Assembly (NCBI GenBank): GCA_023229465.1
Contig: JALNZE010000009.1
Location: 1-64,000 of the forward strand
Reading direction: 5' to 3'
DNA length: 64,000 nt
Origin: Chitinophagaceae bacterium
Lineage (GTDB): Bacteria > Bacteroidota > Bacteroidia > Chitinophagales > Chitinophagaceae
How positions within the stretch are numbered: the stretch's first letter is position 1; each line of letters begins with the position of its first letter. The position numbers and the translations under genes are program-made. Below are positions 54,569 to 63,464 of this stretch, piece after piece. Under the pieces are notes generated by a model. The model did no database searches and had not been told where the DNA came from. It saw only the letters and a program-made list of their open reading frames with translations.

Positions 54569-56071
54569 ATGAGTTATAATTATCTGCCACTCGACCGAAA
54601 CTGGCTCCATTTTTCGCAGGTTAAGGACCTCTTAGATTTTGAACAACTGGTTTCCATCACCTTTGATGCGCATGAAAAAATTATCGCTTGCAGGAACTAC
54701 CTGGACAGTAAAATGGCAGATAAGAACGGGCTTTTCTACGGGATCAATACCGGATTTGGCTTTTTGCAGAACGTAAAAATTGATGCGGGCCAGATAGAAC
54801 AACTTCAGTATAACCTCCTCGTTTCTCATGCCTGTGGGTTGGGTGAAGAAGTGCCCAAAGAAATTATTAAGCTGATGCTGATGCTGAAAATTAAATCGCT
54901 CAGTTATGGTAACAGCGGCGTGCAGATTGATACGGTGATACGGTTAATGGATATGTTTAATAACGATGTATTACCCGTTATTTATACCCAGGGTTCATTG
55001 GGCGCTTCCGGCGACCTTGCGCCGCTCAGTCATCTTAGCCTCCCGCTTATCGGTTTGGGTGATGTATGGCATGAAGGCCAAAAAATGAAAGCAGCAGAAG
55101 CGATGGTTAAATTTGGATGGGAACCCATACATCTGCAAAGTAAAGAAGGACTGGCGCTGATTAACGGCACACAGTTTATGAGCGCCTATGGTTTATGTTG
55201 CCTGAAGAAAGCGGAACATCTTTTACAAATGGCCGACCTGATCAGCGCTCTGTCTTTTGATGCGTTTGATTGCACCGGCGAGCCGCTGGACCCGCATATT
55301 CATGCATTACGCGCTCATAAAGGGCAGGTAGCGACTGCCGCTAACCTGCGGGGCCTATTGCGGGGCAGTGAAATAGCTGTTCAACCGAAAGCGCAGGTAC
55401 AGGATCCCTATTCTTTCCGTTGTATTCCACAGGTACACGGCGCCAGCAAAGATGCCTTTGAACATATACTTAGTGTATTTGTACGGGAGATGAATTCTGT
55501 TACCGATAATCCCAATATTTTTCCGGATGACGACCTGATCCTGGGGGGAGGTAATTTTCATGGACAACCCCTTGCCTTGTCATTAGACTACCTCGCCATT
55601 GCCATGAGCGAGATAGCCAGTATTTCTGAAAGAAGAACCTACCAACTCATCAGCGGGCAACGGGGCTTGCCCTTATTCCTGGTAAAAGATGCCGGTCTGA
55701 ATTCAGGATTTATGATTCCGCAATACACAGCCGCCGGTATTGTGAGTGAGAACAAACAATTGTGTACACCCTCCTCTGTGGATAGTATTTCCTCCTCCAA
55801 TAACCAGGAAGATCATGTAAGTATGGGCGCCAATGCGGCCACTAAATGTCTCCGGGTAATCAATAATGTAGAAAAAGTACTGGCCATTGAATTACTGGGT
55901 GCCGCACAGGCGTTGGAGTTTCGCCGACCTAAAAAAAGTTCCCCTGTACTGGAGCAACTCATGCATGCTTTCAGGCAGCATATCAGTTTTAATGAGGCTG
56001 ATAGACTCCTGCATACTGATATGGTTGCGGCGATAGATTTTTTGGCAAAGTATCCGGTAAATAATGAATAG
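54569..56071 (+). CDS. hutH: Histidine ammonia-lyase-type aromatic amino acid lyase
   Basis: The 500-residue enzyme carries the MIO-forming triad Ala146-Ser147-Gly148 in GSLGASGDLAPLSHL and the substrate motifs YGINTGFG and LLVSHACGLGEE (HAL-type SHAxG, rather than a TAL/PAL selectivity loop). Late motifs NQEDHVSMG and QALEFRRP also fit. It deaminates histidine to urocanate. No other hut genes are near, so either histidine use is encoded elsewhere, or the enzyme has another role (similar lyases occur in aryl-polyene/flexirubin clusters). A TACTTTG box lies 16 nt before the ATG. Confidence 0.88.
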   Translation: MSYNYLPLDRNWLHFSQVKDLLDFEQLVSITFDAHEKIIACRNYLDSKMADKNGLFYGINTGFGFLQNVKIDAGQIEQLQYNLLVSHACGLGEEVPKEIIKLMLMLKIKSLSYGNSGVQIDTVIRLMDMFNNDVLPVIYTQGSLGASGDLAPLSHLSLPLIGLGDVWHEGQKMKAAEAMVKFGWEPIHLQSKEGLALINGTQFMSAYGLCCLKKAEHLLQMADLISALSFDAFDCTGEPLDPHIHALRAHKGQVATAANLRGLLRGSEIAVQPKAQVQDPYSFRCIPQVHGASKDAFEHILSVFVREMNSVTDNPNIFPDDDLILGGGNFHGQPLALSLDYLAIAMSEIASISERRTYQLISGQRGLPLFLVKDAGLNSGFMIPQYTAAGIVSENKQLCTPSSVDSISSSNNQEDHVSMGANAATKCLRVINNVEKVLAIELLGAAQALEFRRPKKSSPVLEQLMHAFRQHISFNEADRLLHTDMVAAIDFLAKYPVNNE

Positions 56072-56115
56072 TGTTTGTACTAAGCCATTGTACCTGCACA
56101 GAACTTCTATTTCCG

Positions 56116-56123
56116 TATCTTCG
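56116..56123 (+). promoter_or_regulatory. Possible -7 box (TATCTTCG) of glnS
   Basis: TATCTTCG lies 21 nt before the glnS ATG and is identical to the box ahead of the S9 peptidase. A TTG exists 25 nt upstream, a little far. Confidence 0.4.
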
Positions 56124-56144
56124 CCAGCTTAGAAAAGTAAAGAA

Positions 56145-57806
56145 ATGAGTGAAGAAAAGAGCCTGAATTTTATTGAAGAGATTATAGAAGCGGATCTGCA
56201 GAATGGCAAATATGCATCTATCATTACCCGTTTCCCTCCTGAACCGAATGGATACCTGCACATAGGCCATGCCAAAAGTATTTGTCTCAATTTTGGACTG
56301 GCCAAAAAATACGGTGGTAAAACAAATCTCCGTTTTGATGATACTAACCCGGTTACAGAAGATACCGAATATGTAGAAAGTATTAAAGAGGATATTCGCT
56401 GGCTGGGCTTTGAATGGGCCAATGAATTGTATGCATCCAATTATTTTGAGCAATTATACCGGTTCGCGGTAATACTGATTGAGAAAGGACTGGCTTATGT
56501 AGACGATAGTACCAGTGATGAAATCGCCATTCAAAAAGGAACACCCACCACACCGGGTAGCAGAAATAAATATGCTGATAGAACCGCGGATGAGAATAAG
56601 CGTTTGTTTGCCGAAATGCGCGGTAGTAAATACGAAGACGGCAGTAAAGTATTGCGGGCTAAAATAGATATGGCTTCGTCCAATATGTTATTGCGCGACC
56701 CAATCATTTATCGCATCAAACATGCACACCATCACCGTACCGGCGATGACTGGTGCATTTACCCCATGTATGATTTCGCGCATGGACAAAGTGATTCAAT
56801 AGAGCATATCACTCACTCAATCTGTACCATGGAATTTGTGCCCCACCGCGATCTCTATGACTGGTGTATTGAGAAACTGGACATATTTCCATCCCGTCAA
56901 TATGAGTTTGCCCGCTTGAACATGACTTACACAGTAATGAGCAAACGGAAATTATTGCAGTTGGTAAATGAGGGGCATGTGACTGGCTGGGATGATCCCC
57001 GTATGTCTACCATCAGTGGTATGCGCCGGAGAGGATATACCGCGGAAAGTATCCGTGAGTTTTGTGACAGAATTGGCGTTGCCAAAAGAGAAAACCTGAT
57101 TGATGTGGGCCTGCTGGAATTCTGTGTTCGCGAACACCTCAACAGGGTTGCTTTGCGCAGGATGGTGGTATTTGATCCGTTAAAACTGGTGATTACCAAT
57201 TACCCGGTTACAGAAGAATTATTGAGTAGTGAAAATAATCCCGAAGATTCCGATTCAGGACATCGTTCTATCCCTTTCAGCAGGGAAATCTATATTGAAA
57301 GGGATGACTTTATGGAAGCGCCCCCCAAAAAATATTTCCGTTTGGCTCCCGGGCAGATGGTACGCCTGAAAAGCGCCTACATCATCAGATGCGAAGAACT
57401 GGTTAAAGATGCAGCGGGTACTATCACAGAGATACATTGCACTTATCTCCCTGAAAGTAAAAGTGGTTCTGATACATCGGGCATCCATGTAAAAGGAACC
57501 CTGCACTGGGTAAGTGTGTTACATGCGGTTCCGGTAGAACTTCGTTTGTATGACCGCCTCTTTAACATAGAAGATGTTGGAAACGCGGAAGGTGATTTTA
57601 AAGAATATATCAATAAAAATTCCTTACAGGTAATACCCAACGCTTTTGCTGAACCCGCTTTACTGGATGACCAGGCAGAAGACAGGTATCAATTTATTCG
57701 TAAAGGTTATTTTTCTTTAGACAAAGACAGTAGTTCTGCCAAACTGGTTTTCAACAGAACCGTAACGCTGAAAGACGCCTGGGCCAAAGAAGTGAAAAAA
57801 GGGTAG
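56145..57806 (+). CDS. glnS: Glutaminyl-tRNA synthetase
   Basis: The 553-residue class I enzyme has the HIGH motif in FPPEPNGYLHIGHAKSI and the KMSKS-type loop VMSKRKLLQL. The body includes LRFDDTNPVTEDTEYVESI and HHHRTGDDWCIYPMYDFAHG, both hallmark GlnRS/GluRS blocks. The C-terminal beta-barrels read the anticodon (LKSAYIIRCEELVKD). A free-standing GlnRS is common in Bacteroidota. tilS begins 3 bp after the stop. Confidence 0.95.
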   Translation: MSEEKSLNFIEEIIEADLQNGKYASIITRFPPEPNGYLHIGHAKSICLNFGLAKKYGGKTNLRFDDTNPVTEDTEYVESIKEDIRWLGFEWANELYASNYFEQLYRFAVILIEKGLAYVDDSTSDEIAIQKGTPTTPGSRNKYADRTADENKRLFAEMRGSKYEDGSKVLRAKIDMASSNMLLRDPIIYRIKHAHHHRTGDDWCIYPMYDFAHGQSDSIEHITHSICTMEFVPHRDLYDWCIEKLDIFPSRQYEFARLNMTYTVMSKRKLLQLVNEGHVTGWDDPRMSTISGMRRRGYTAESIREFCDRIGVAKRENLIDVGLLEFCVREHLNRVALRRMVVFDPLKLVITNYPVTEELLSSENNPEDSDSGHRSIPFSREIYIERDDFMEAPPKKYFRLAPGQMVRLKSAYIIRCEELVKDAAGTITEIHCTYLPESKSGSDTSGIHVKGTLHWVSVLHAVPVELRLYDRLFNIEDVGNAEGDFKEYINKNSLQVIPNAFAEPALLDDQAEDRYQFIRKGYFSLDKDSSSAKLVFNRTVTLKDAWAKEVKKG

Positions 57807-57808
57807 TG

Positions 57809-59224
57809 ATGGATTTAGTACAACAATTTCAAAAACATTGGCAGAAAAATTTCTGTCACCTGTCACCTGCCAACTGCCAACTTTTACTGGCGGTTAGTGG
57901 GGGAGCAGACAGTGTGGTATTGGTTGACCTGGTAGATAAATCGGGGTTTTCTTATACGATGGTGCATGTTAATTTTCAACTGAGAGGAGAGGAGAGTGAA
58001 CGCGACGAAATATTTGTCAGATCACTGGGAGAGAAATACGGGAAAGAAGTGCTGGTAAAAAAAATTGATACAAAACTGTATGCCCTGGCCAATAAACTAT
58101 CTATCCAGGAAGCAGCCCGGGAACTGCGCTACCATTGGTTTTCAGAAATTATTGAATCAAAGCTGCAAAATCCAGGCGATCCTGATCTAACATCTGTCAA
58201 CCATCATCTGTCATCTAACCTCTTCACCGCCACTGCCCATCATGCGGATGATACGATCGAAACGATGCTGATGCATTTTTTCAGGGGCACAGGTATACAG
58301 GGGTTAACAGGTATACAACCCCTGTTAACAGAACGCAGGCTGCTAAGGCCATTGCTTTGTTTCAGAAAAACCGACTTACTGGAATACGCACAGGCAGCAG
58401 GATTGAATTTTGTGGAAGACTCATCCAACGCGTCTGATAAATACACCCGCAATTTTTTTCGTAACAGGTTACTGCCTGAGATCAGGGAAGTGTTTCCGAC
58501 GGTAGAAGAGAACCTGTTACATAATGCCGATCGTTTCCGCGAAGCAGCGGTTTTGTATCAGCAGGCCGTTCAACTGCATATTGGTAAATTAGTTGAACAA
58601 AAAGGAGCAGAGTGGCATATACCGGTATTGAAATGGAAAAAAATAAATCCACTGCATACCATTACCTGGGAACTCATCAAGCCCTACGGGTTTACCGCGG
58701 CGCAAACAACTGAAGTGATCAAATTACTGGATGCGGAGAATGGCAGTTATATTTCTTCGCTCACCTATCGTATTATCCGCAATAGAAACTGGATGATTAT
58801 TGCACCCAATAACGATACTACCGCACAGCATATTCTTATTGAAAAAGAGGATACCTCTATTCACTTTCAAAATGGATCATTACTAATAACGCACACCAGT
58901 GACCTGCCTGGTGTAACGGCAGACTGTATACTAAAGACAGTTAACGCGCAGCAGGAAGCCTTTATTGATCTGGCTGCTATTCAATATCCCCTGCTCTTGC
59001 GAAAAGCCAAAACAGGTGATTATTTTTATCCGTTGGGTATGCAAAAGAAAAAGAAACTAAGCCGTTTTCTCATTGACCTGAAATTATCAAAAACGGACAA
59101 GGAAAAAGTATGGGTATTAGAAAGTAATCAACGCATACTATGGGTAGTAGGATACAGGTTAGACAATCGCTGTAAGATTACAGGTCAAACAAAAAATTGC
59201 CTGCATATTACTTACCTCAAATAG
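57809..59224 (+). CDS. tilS: tRNA(Ile)-lysidine synthetase (TilS) with heptamer-repeat inserts
   Basis: ATG 57809 is preferred to GTG 57806. The P-loop motif LLLAVSGGADSVVLVD (Ser30) and the HADDTIETMLMHFFRGTG block are clear, and the C-terminal domain contains RLDNRC near the end. TilS converts the CAU-anticodon of minor tRNA-Ile to lysidine, an essential step. Two inserts are made of 7-nt repeats: codons for CHLSPANCQL (57853-57882) just before the P-loop, and for DLTSVNHHLSSNL (58184-58218) before the TATAHHADD block. The end overlaps the convergent rhomboid gene by 13 bp. Confidence 0.9.
   Translation: MDLVQQFQKHWQKNFCHLSPANCQLLLAVSGGADSVVLVDLVDKSGFSYTMVHVNFQLRGEESERDEIFVRSLGEKYGKEVLVKKIDTKLYALANKLSIQEAARELRYHWFSEIIESKLQNPGDPDLTSVNHHLSSNLFTATAHHADDTIETMLMHFFRGTGIQGLTGIQPLLTERRLLRPLLCFRKTDLLEYAQAAGLNFVEDSSNASDKYTRNFFRNRLLPEIREVFPTVEENLLHNADRFREAAVLYQQAVQLHIGKLVEQKGAEWHIPVLKWKKINPLHTITWELIKPYGFTAAQTTEVIKLLDAENGSYISSLTYRIIRNRNWMIIAPNNDTTAQHILIEKEDTSIHFQNGSLLITHTSDLPGVTADCILKTVNAQQEAFIDLAAIQYPLLLRKAKTGDYFYPLGMQKKKKLSRFLIDLKLSKTDKEKVWVLESNQRILWVVGYRLDNRCKITGQTKNCLHITYLK
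57853..57882. repeat. Heptamer tandem repeat inside tilS (CTGTCAC x2, CTGCCAA x2)
   Basis: Two CTGTCAC units, then two CTGCCAA units plus CT, exactly 7 bp each. It encodes a Cys/Pro-containing segment ahead of the P-loop. Confidence 0.8.
58184..58218. repeat. Heptamer array inside tilS (GATCTAA-CATCTGT-CAACCAT-CATCTGT-CATCTAA)
   Basis: Five consecutive 7-nt units around a CATCTGT/CATCTAA consensus. The array is read in frame and forms a polar loop between two conserved blocks of TilS. Confidence 0.7.
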
Positions 59225-59850
59225 CCACTCACTTCACTGATAAAATTTTCAATGGGTCTGAAAGCGCTCAGAAACTGGCTGGTAATGAGTAAAAATACAA
59301 TACCAAATAATGCGCCCCAGATATGTGCGGAATGATTGATATTGCCATGTCCTTTTTTGGCCAGGTAAGCGGATATGGCCAGGTAAATGGGCCCGAAAAT
59401 AAAGGCTGGAATATTAACAGGAATGGGAAAGATACCAAGGCCCATGGTTGGGTATAAAAATATGCCCACAAATATTACCGCAGACACCGCACCGGATGCC
59501 CCTAAGCTTCTGTAATGGTAATTGTCTTTGTGTTTGAAGTAAGTGGGTAATAAACAAACCACCAGTGAGGCAATGTAAAGAATGATATACAGCGCTTTGC
59601 CGGCATCTCCGAATATGTTACTGAAGGCCCTTTCCACTAAATTGCCAAACAGGTAAAAAGTATACATATTAAAAGCCAGGTGCATGATATCCGCATGAAT
59701 AAATCCACAGGTAATAAACCGGTACCATTGGTTATGATTAGAAACAGCCGTAGGGTAGAAAATCAGCTCGTTGGTAATACTCTCATTCGAAAATGCTATG
59801 AATGAGGTTACACAGGTAAGCAGTAAAATGATCATGGTTATGGTAAACAT
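59212..59850 (-). CDS. Rhomboid-family intramembrane serine protease
   Basis: The 212-residue membrane protein has about six hydrophobic segments, His57-x3-Asn61 (HLAFN), the catalytic Ser119 in SLGASGAVSA and His176 in NHSAHIWGAL, giving the Ser-His dyad. It cleaves membrane-anchored substrates; natural substrates are unknown. The C-terminus overlaps tilS in opposite orientation. It starts 17 bp after the rlmH stop, so the two may be co-transcribed. Confidence 0.85.
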   Translation of the reverse strand: MFTITMIILLLTCVTSFIAFSNESITNELIFYPTAVSNHNQWYRFITCGFIHADIMHLAFNMYTFYLFGNLVERAFSNIFGDAGKALYIILYIASLVVCLLPTYFKHKDNYHYRSLGASGAVSAVIFVGIFLYPTMGLGIFPIPVNIPAFIFGPIYLAISAYLAKKGHGNINHSAHIWGALFGIVFLLITSQFLSAFRPIENFISEVSGYLR

Positions 59851-59867
59851 GGATGCAATTTAATAGT

Positions 59868-60341
59868 TTAATGGTGATGATATTTTTCATTCCTAAGAAT
59901 AGTACACGCACGATACACCTGTTCTGCCAAAATCAATCGCACCAGCATGTGTGGAAAGACAAGCTTCGACAAACTCCAGGTAAAATCAGCTCTTTTCATT
60001 ACAGTGTCATCTACCCCAAAAGCCCCGCCAATCAGGAACCCGATTCTTTTATTGCTTTCATTGGCCCTTTGTTGTAACCATTGAGCCAGTTCCGGAGAAT
60101 GCAACTGTTTGCCCCTTTCATCCAGCAATACAAGGTAATCGTCTTTTTGCACCTGTGTAAGAATAATGGCTGCTTCCGCTTTTTTCAGGTCCGCTTCGGC
60201 TAAAAGACCGGCATTCTTTGGTGGTGGAAAAATATGCCATTCGGCAGTAAAATAATTATTAATCCTTTTGGTAAAATCTTCAATGCCCGCTTTGGCATAA
60301 GCGTCATGTGGTTTTCCGATCGACCAGAGCAGGATCTTCAT
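59868..60341 (-). CDS. rlmH: 23S rRNA pseudouridine-1915 N3-methyltransferase (RlmH)
   Basis: The 157-residue SPOUT methyltransferase shows VLLDERGKQLHSPELA and FLIGGAFGVDDTVMKRAD, and the trefoil-knot ending FPHMLVRLILAEQVYRA. These match RlmH across its length. It overlaps the next gene upstream by 4 bp (60338-60341), so translation is coupled to the glucanase gene. Confidence 0.93.
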   Translation of the reverse strand: MKILLWSIGKPHDAYAKAGIEDFTKRINNYFTAEWHIFPPPKNAGLLAEADLKKAEAAIILTQVQKDDYLVLLDERGKQLHSPELAQWLQQRANESNKRIGFLIGGAFGVDDTVMKRADFTWSLSKLVFPHMLVRLILAEQVYRACTILRNEKYHHH

Positions 60342-61651
60342 GGTTGCTGTTTTTGGGTATGCGGACTTTCAAACCCTAATTTATTTAACCCGGTTTTTAT
60401 TTCAGGGCAACTCATAAACAGGTTCCAGAGTAACCTGGTTCTGTAATTTTCTATCATCACAATAACAGGACCCTGATCGATGGCAAGATAAGATTTGGCA
60501 TACCAGTTTTGCGATTCATTAAAAGCATCTGTAAAGCCATATTCTCCCCATATTTTATCTCCCATATCATAATAGAAATGCTTTAATGCTTTCATGGATT
60601 GTTCCGGTGTATAAACTATAGCGGATAAAGCCGCCGTTGGTGTAATGGTTCCATGGTCATTGGTAGGAGAGTGTGCATCATAGCCATTATAGGTGTCACT
60701 GGCTGTTAGGCCCCAGCAATTTTCACCATAGCCTTTGAATTTTTTAGGGTTAGAGAGGCAATAAGCATAATTAATCAACGAATGGTTTTTATTTTGTTCC
60801 CAATAATCAGCATATTGGTCCTTTAATCCACGGGGGTCCAGCCCCAGGAATGAATACTGTGAGAAAAACAAGGGTCCCCCATAGTCAAAGCCCAGGGGCA
60901 GTTGATACCCTAAAAATGTTTTTCCGTTTTTAAAAAAATTGCTTTGTGCCCATCCACGATGATACACTGCCGAACTAACCGGGTATCGTTCACCGGAAGC
61001 GGCCAGGATATACATGATCAAACATTCATTAAAACCCTTCACCGGAAAATTCATGGCCCACCCGTTATTGGGGCTCCAGTGCCAATACAACACTTCTTCT
61101 CCGCCTTTGGTAAACCAGTTCCATTCAATATCATTCCACATCCAGTTAATGCGGTTGCGCAAGTCGGTTTCAACCCCATTTTTTTTATCGAAATATTGCC
61201 GGGCACATAACAGACCCTGAAATAAATAGGAGGTTTCTACCAAATCGGCGCCATCATCCTTCCTGCTGAAAGGAATGGTTTTTCCTGTTTCGCCATTTAG
61301 CCAATGTGGGAAAACACCATGATAAGAATCGGATTTTAATAAGAAGTTGGTAATTTTTAGTAGTTGTTTGGCCGCGGTATCCCGGCCAATCCATCCTCTT
61401 TCCGCCGCTACAATAACAGACATGATACCAAAGCCGGTTCCACCCGTTGTTACCACTTCATTCCCATAATTATAGGCTACATTACTGCGTTCCCTGGACA
61501 TACCGCTAACCGGGTGTGCAAAATTCCAGAAATAGGTAAAGGTTTGTTTTTGCACCAAAGTAAGCAGGGCTGTATCTGTTAAGATTTGCTTTTGCTGTGC
61601 GGTTGCGAACAAAGAAATAGTCAGGAAAAGAAGAAATAATTTTTTATGCAT
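60338..61651 (-). CDS. Secreted glucoamylase-like (PF10091/GH144-type) glycoside hydrolase
   Basis: ATG at 61651 starts a signal peptide (LFLLFLTISLFATAQQ). The 437-residue mature protein is an (alpha/alpha)6-barrel: KQTFTYFWNFAHPVSGM, VTTGGTGFGIMSVIVAAERGW, PFSRKDDGADLVETSYLFQG and WYAKSYLAIDQGPVIVMIENYRT-type blocks match the glycoamylase family. GH144 members of this group (first from Chitinophaga) cleave beta-1,2-glucans, but related proteins act on other glucans, so the substrate is inferred. It is probably periplasmic or outer-membrane associated. It overlaps rlmH by 4 bp. Confidence 0.75.
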   Translation of the reverse strand: MHKKLFLLFLTISLFATAQQKQILTDTALLTLVQKQTFTYFWNFAHPVSGMSRERSNVAYNYGNEVVTTGGTGFGIMSVIVAAERGWIGRDTAAKQLLKITNFLLKSDSYHGVFPHWLNGETGKTIPFSRKDDGADLVETSYLFQGLLCARQYFDKKNGVETDLRNRINWMWNDIEWNWFTKGGEEVLYWHWSPNNGWAMNFPVKGFNECLIMYILAASGERYPVSSAVYHRGWAQSNFFKNGKTFLGYQLPLGFDYGGPLFFSQYSFLGLDPRGLKDQYADYWEQNKNHSLINYAYCLSNPKKFKGYGENCWGLTASDTYNGYDAHSPTNDHGTITPTAALSAIVYTPEQSMKALKHFYYDMGDKIWGEYGFTDAFNESQNWYAKSYLAIDQGPVIVMIENYRTRLLWNLFMSCPEIKTGLNKLGFESPHTQKQQP

Positions 61652-61756
61652 AGGATGAAAGGGTAAATAGTAAATGGGTTGTTTTGGCAAGATATGATTT
61701 TATTGAAATACCTCCTTCTTAATCCAACACTAACAAATTGTAGGCTTTCGTTAATG

Positions 61757-62644
61757 TTAGGCGGGCCAGTATTGCTGCATTTTTTTTCTGAGGAATGCAA
61801 CACTGCGCTCCAGTTGATCCATTCCATCTACTCCATCTTCTATGCTGATCCATCCATTAAAATGCACCCGTTTCAATTCGGTAAAAATAGCCTCATAATC
61901 ATTCAGCCCTTTGCCAATTTCACCGTGGCTCAGCCGCTTTGCATAGCCTTCTGCACCGCCTTCTTCTTTGCGCAGGTCATCAATGGTGCCTTCTTTTAAA
62001 TACCGGTCACTCGCGTGCATGGTAACTACCCGGTTAGATATGCATTTCAATAATTCAATGGGGTCCTCACCCGCTAAATAGGTATTACTCGGATCATAGT
62101 TTACCCCAAAAAAAGGATGATGGATACTATTCACCAGTTTGCAAAACACATCCATTTTTTGTGCAAACTCAGGATAGGTCCAGAAATCATCCTTATAATG
62201 GTTCTCAATCATGAGCGTAATATTTCTTTCCTGTGCATAAGGCAGGCAATCATTTATACAGTCGGCTGCCAGCCGGATACCCTCATCCATAGAGAGCCCG
62301 GGCCTGCGCTGGCCAGACAATACACGGCAATAGGAACCGCCTAAAGTATGCGTCATATCAATCCATCTTTTTTGTTTCACCATCTCTTTGTCACGGAATG
62401 CTTTATCGGGATGTGTAAAATCTGGCGAACAGCACATCATAGGAATAACTTTACCATGTCCTTCCACCTGCTTTCGAAATTCGGGCCAGTTACGATCATC
62501 ATTCATTTCTAAAAATCCGGCATACCATTCCAGGCCTTCTATATCCAATAAAACAGCCAGCTCAATCCATTCAGAAACACGCATGGTGCCATCTTTACAA
62601 AGTGCCTGCATAAATGCTTTGGGGAATACGGCTAATTGGGGCAT
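61757..62644 (-). CDS. Sugar-phosphate isomerase/epimerase-like TIM barrel
   Basis: The 295-residue protein matches the AP-endonuclease 2-like/xylose-isomerase-like TIM barrel. Candidate metal ligands are Glu in LMIENHYK, Asp in GVNYDPSN, His in VTMHASD and Glu in ISIEDGVD. The substrate is unknown. It follows an SDR gene by 12 bp and an MDR dehydrogenase, suggesting a small pathway for oxidation and isomerisation of a sugar or inositol. Confidence 0.75.
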   Translation of the reverse strand: MPQLAVFPKAFMQALCKDGTMRVSEWIELAVLLDIEGLEWYAGFLEMNDDRNWPEFRKQVEGHGKVIPMMCCSPDFTHPDKAFRDKEMVKQKRWIDMTHTLGGSYCRVLSGQRRPGLSMDEGIRLAADCINDCLPYAQERNITLMIENHYKDDFWTYPEFAQKMDVFCKLVNSIHHPFFGVNYDPSNTYLAGEDPIELLKCISNRVVTMHASDRYLKEGTIDDLRKEEGGAEGYAKRLSHGEIGKGLNDYEAIFTELKRVHFNGWISIEDGVDGMDQLERSVAFLRKKMQQYWPA

Positions 62645-62656
62645 GTATACGCTTTA

Positions 62657-63463
62657 TTATTTTTTCGAATTTGCCGGAATGGTAGAACCATCTTTTGGAG
62701 GGTTACGGCCAATAAAAGGATATTGTTCAAGGTCAACCACCTGACCACTAATGGGGCCGCTTTCATCTGCCAGCCAGTATATGGCTGCCGCCGCAATTTC
62801 GGCGGGCCATAAAATGCGGCCCGCAGGTGCATAAACAGCAGGAAGGTCCTTATACCAATCATCTGCCAGTCCATGTTGTTTCTTTCTTTCCCTTTCTGTT
62901 TCTGTTAATACCCAACCCGGATTGATCTGGTTTACCCTTACCCTATTTTCGCGGTGAAGTGTATCGCCCAGGTTACGCGTTAATGTCATCAATCCACCTT
63001 TGGAAACACTATAAGCAAGCAGGTTAGGTTCGCCACTATAGGCATTTACAGAACCTATATTCAATACACAACCCTGTTGTTCTGTTAAATAGGGGAGCGC
63101 TGCTTTAACTAATAAAAAAGGGGCAATGGTATTTACTTCCAGCAACTTTTGTAAAAATAGTTTGTCTGTGGTTTGTAAATTTGATGAGGCAACTATGGCT
63201 GCATTATTAACTACAGCATCCAACTTTCCAAATGTTTGTACAGCCAGTTGTACCAGGCGTTCCGGTGCGCCATCCGCACGCAGGTCCTCAATATGCAGTA
63301 CGGCATTGCCGCTGCCCAGTTCTGTCAATACCTCATGGCCCCATGCTTCTTCCAATCCATGTATCACCACTTTAGCGCCTTCTGCCACACAACGTATAGC
63401 AATGGCTTTTCCAATACCCGTAGTGCTGCCGGTAACGATGATCACTTTATTTTGTAAACGCAT
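62657..63463 (-). CDS. Short-chain dehydrogenase/reductase (SDR)
   Basis: The 268-residue SDR has the NAD(P)-binding VTGSTTGIGKAIA, the NNAAIV loop, the Ser of NIGSVNAYSG, and the YSVSKGG (Tyr-x3-Lys) catalytic pair. Asp/Gly context around the second strand (HGLEEAW) does not settle NAD versus NADP. It begins 1 bp after the MDR dehydrogenase stop. Confidence 0.9.
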   Translation of the reverse strand: MRLQNKVIIVTGSTTGIGKAIAIRCVAEGAKVVIHGLEEAWGHEVLTELGSGNAVLHIEDLRADGAPERLVQLAVQTFGKLDAVVNNAAIVASSNLQTTDKLFLQKLLEVNTIAPFLLVKAALPYLTEQQGCVLNIGSVNAYSGEPNLLAYSVSKGGLMTLTRNLGDTLHRENRVRVNQINPGWVLTETERERKKQHGLADDWYKDLPAVYAPAGRILWPAEIAAAAIYWLADESGPISGQVVDLEQYPFIGRNPPKDGSTIPANSKK

Positions 63464-63464
63464 T

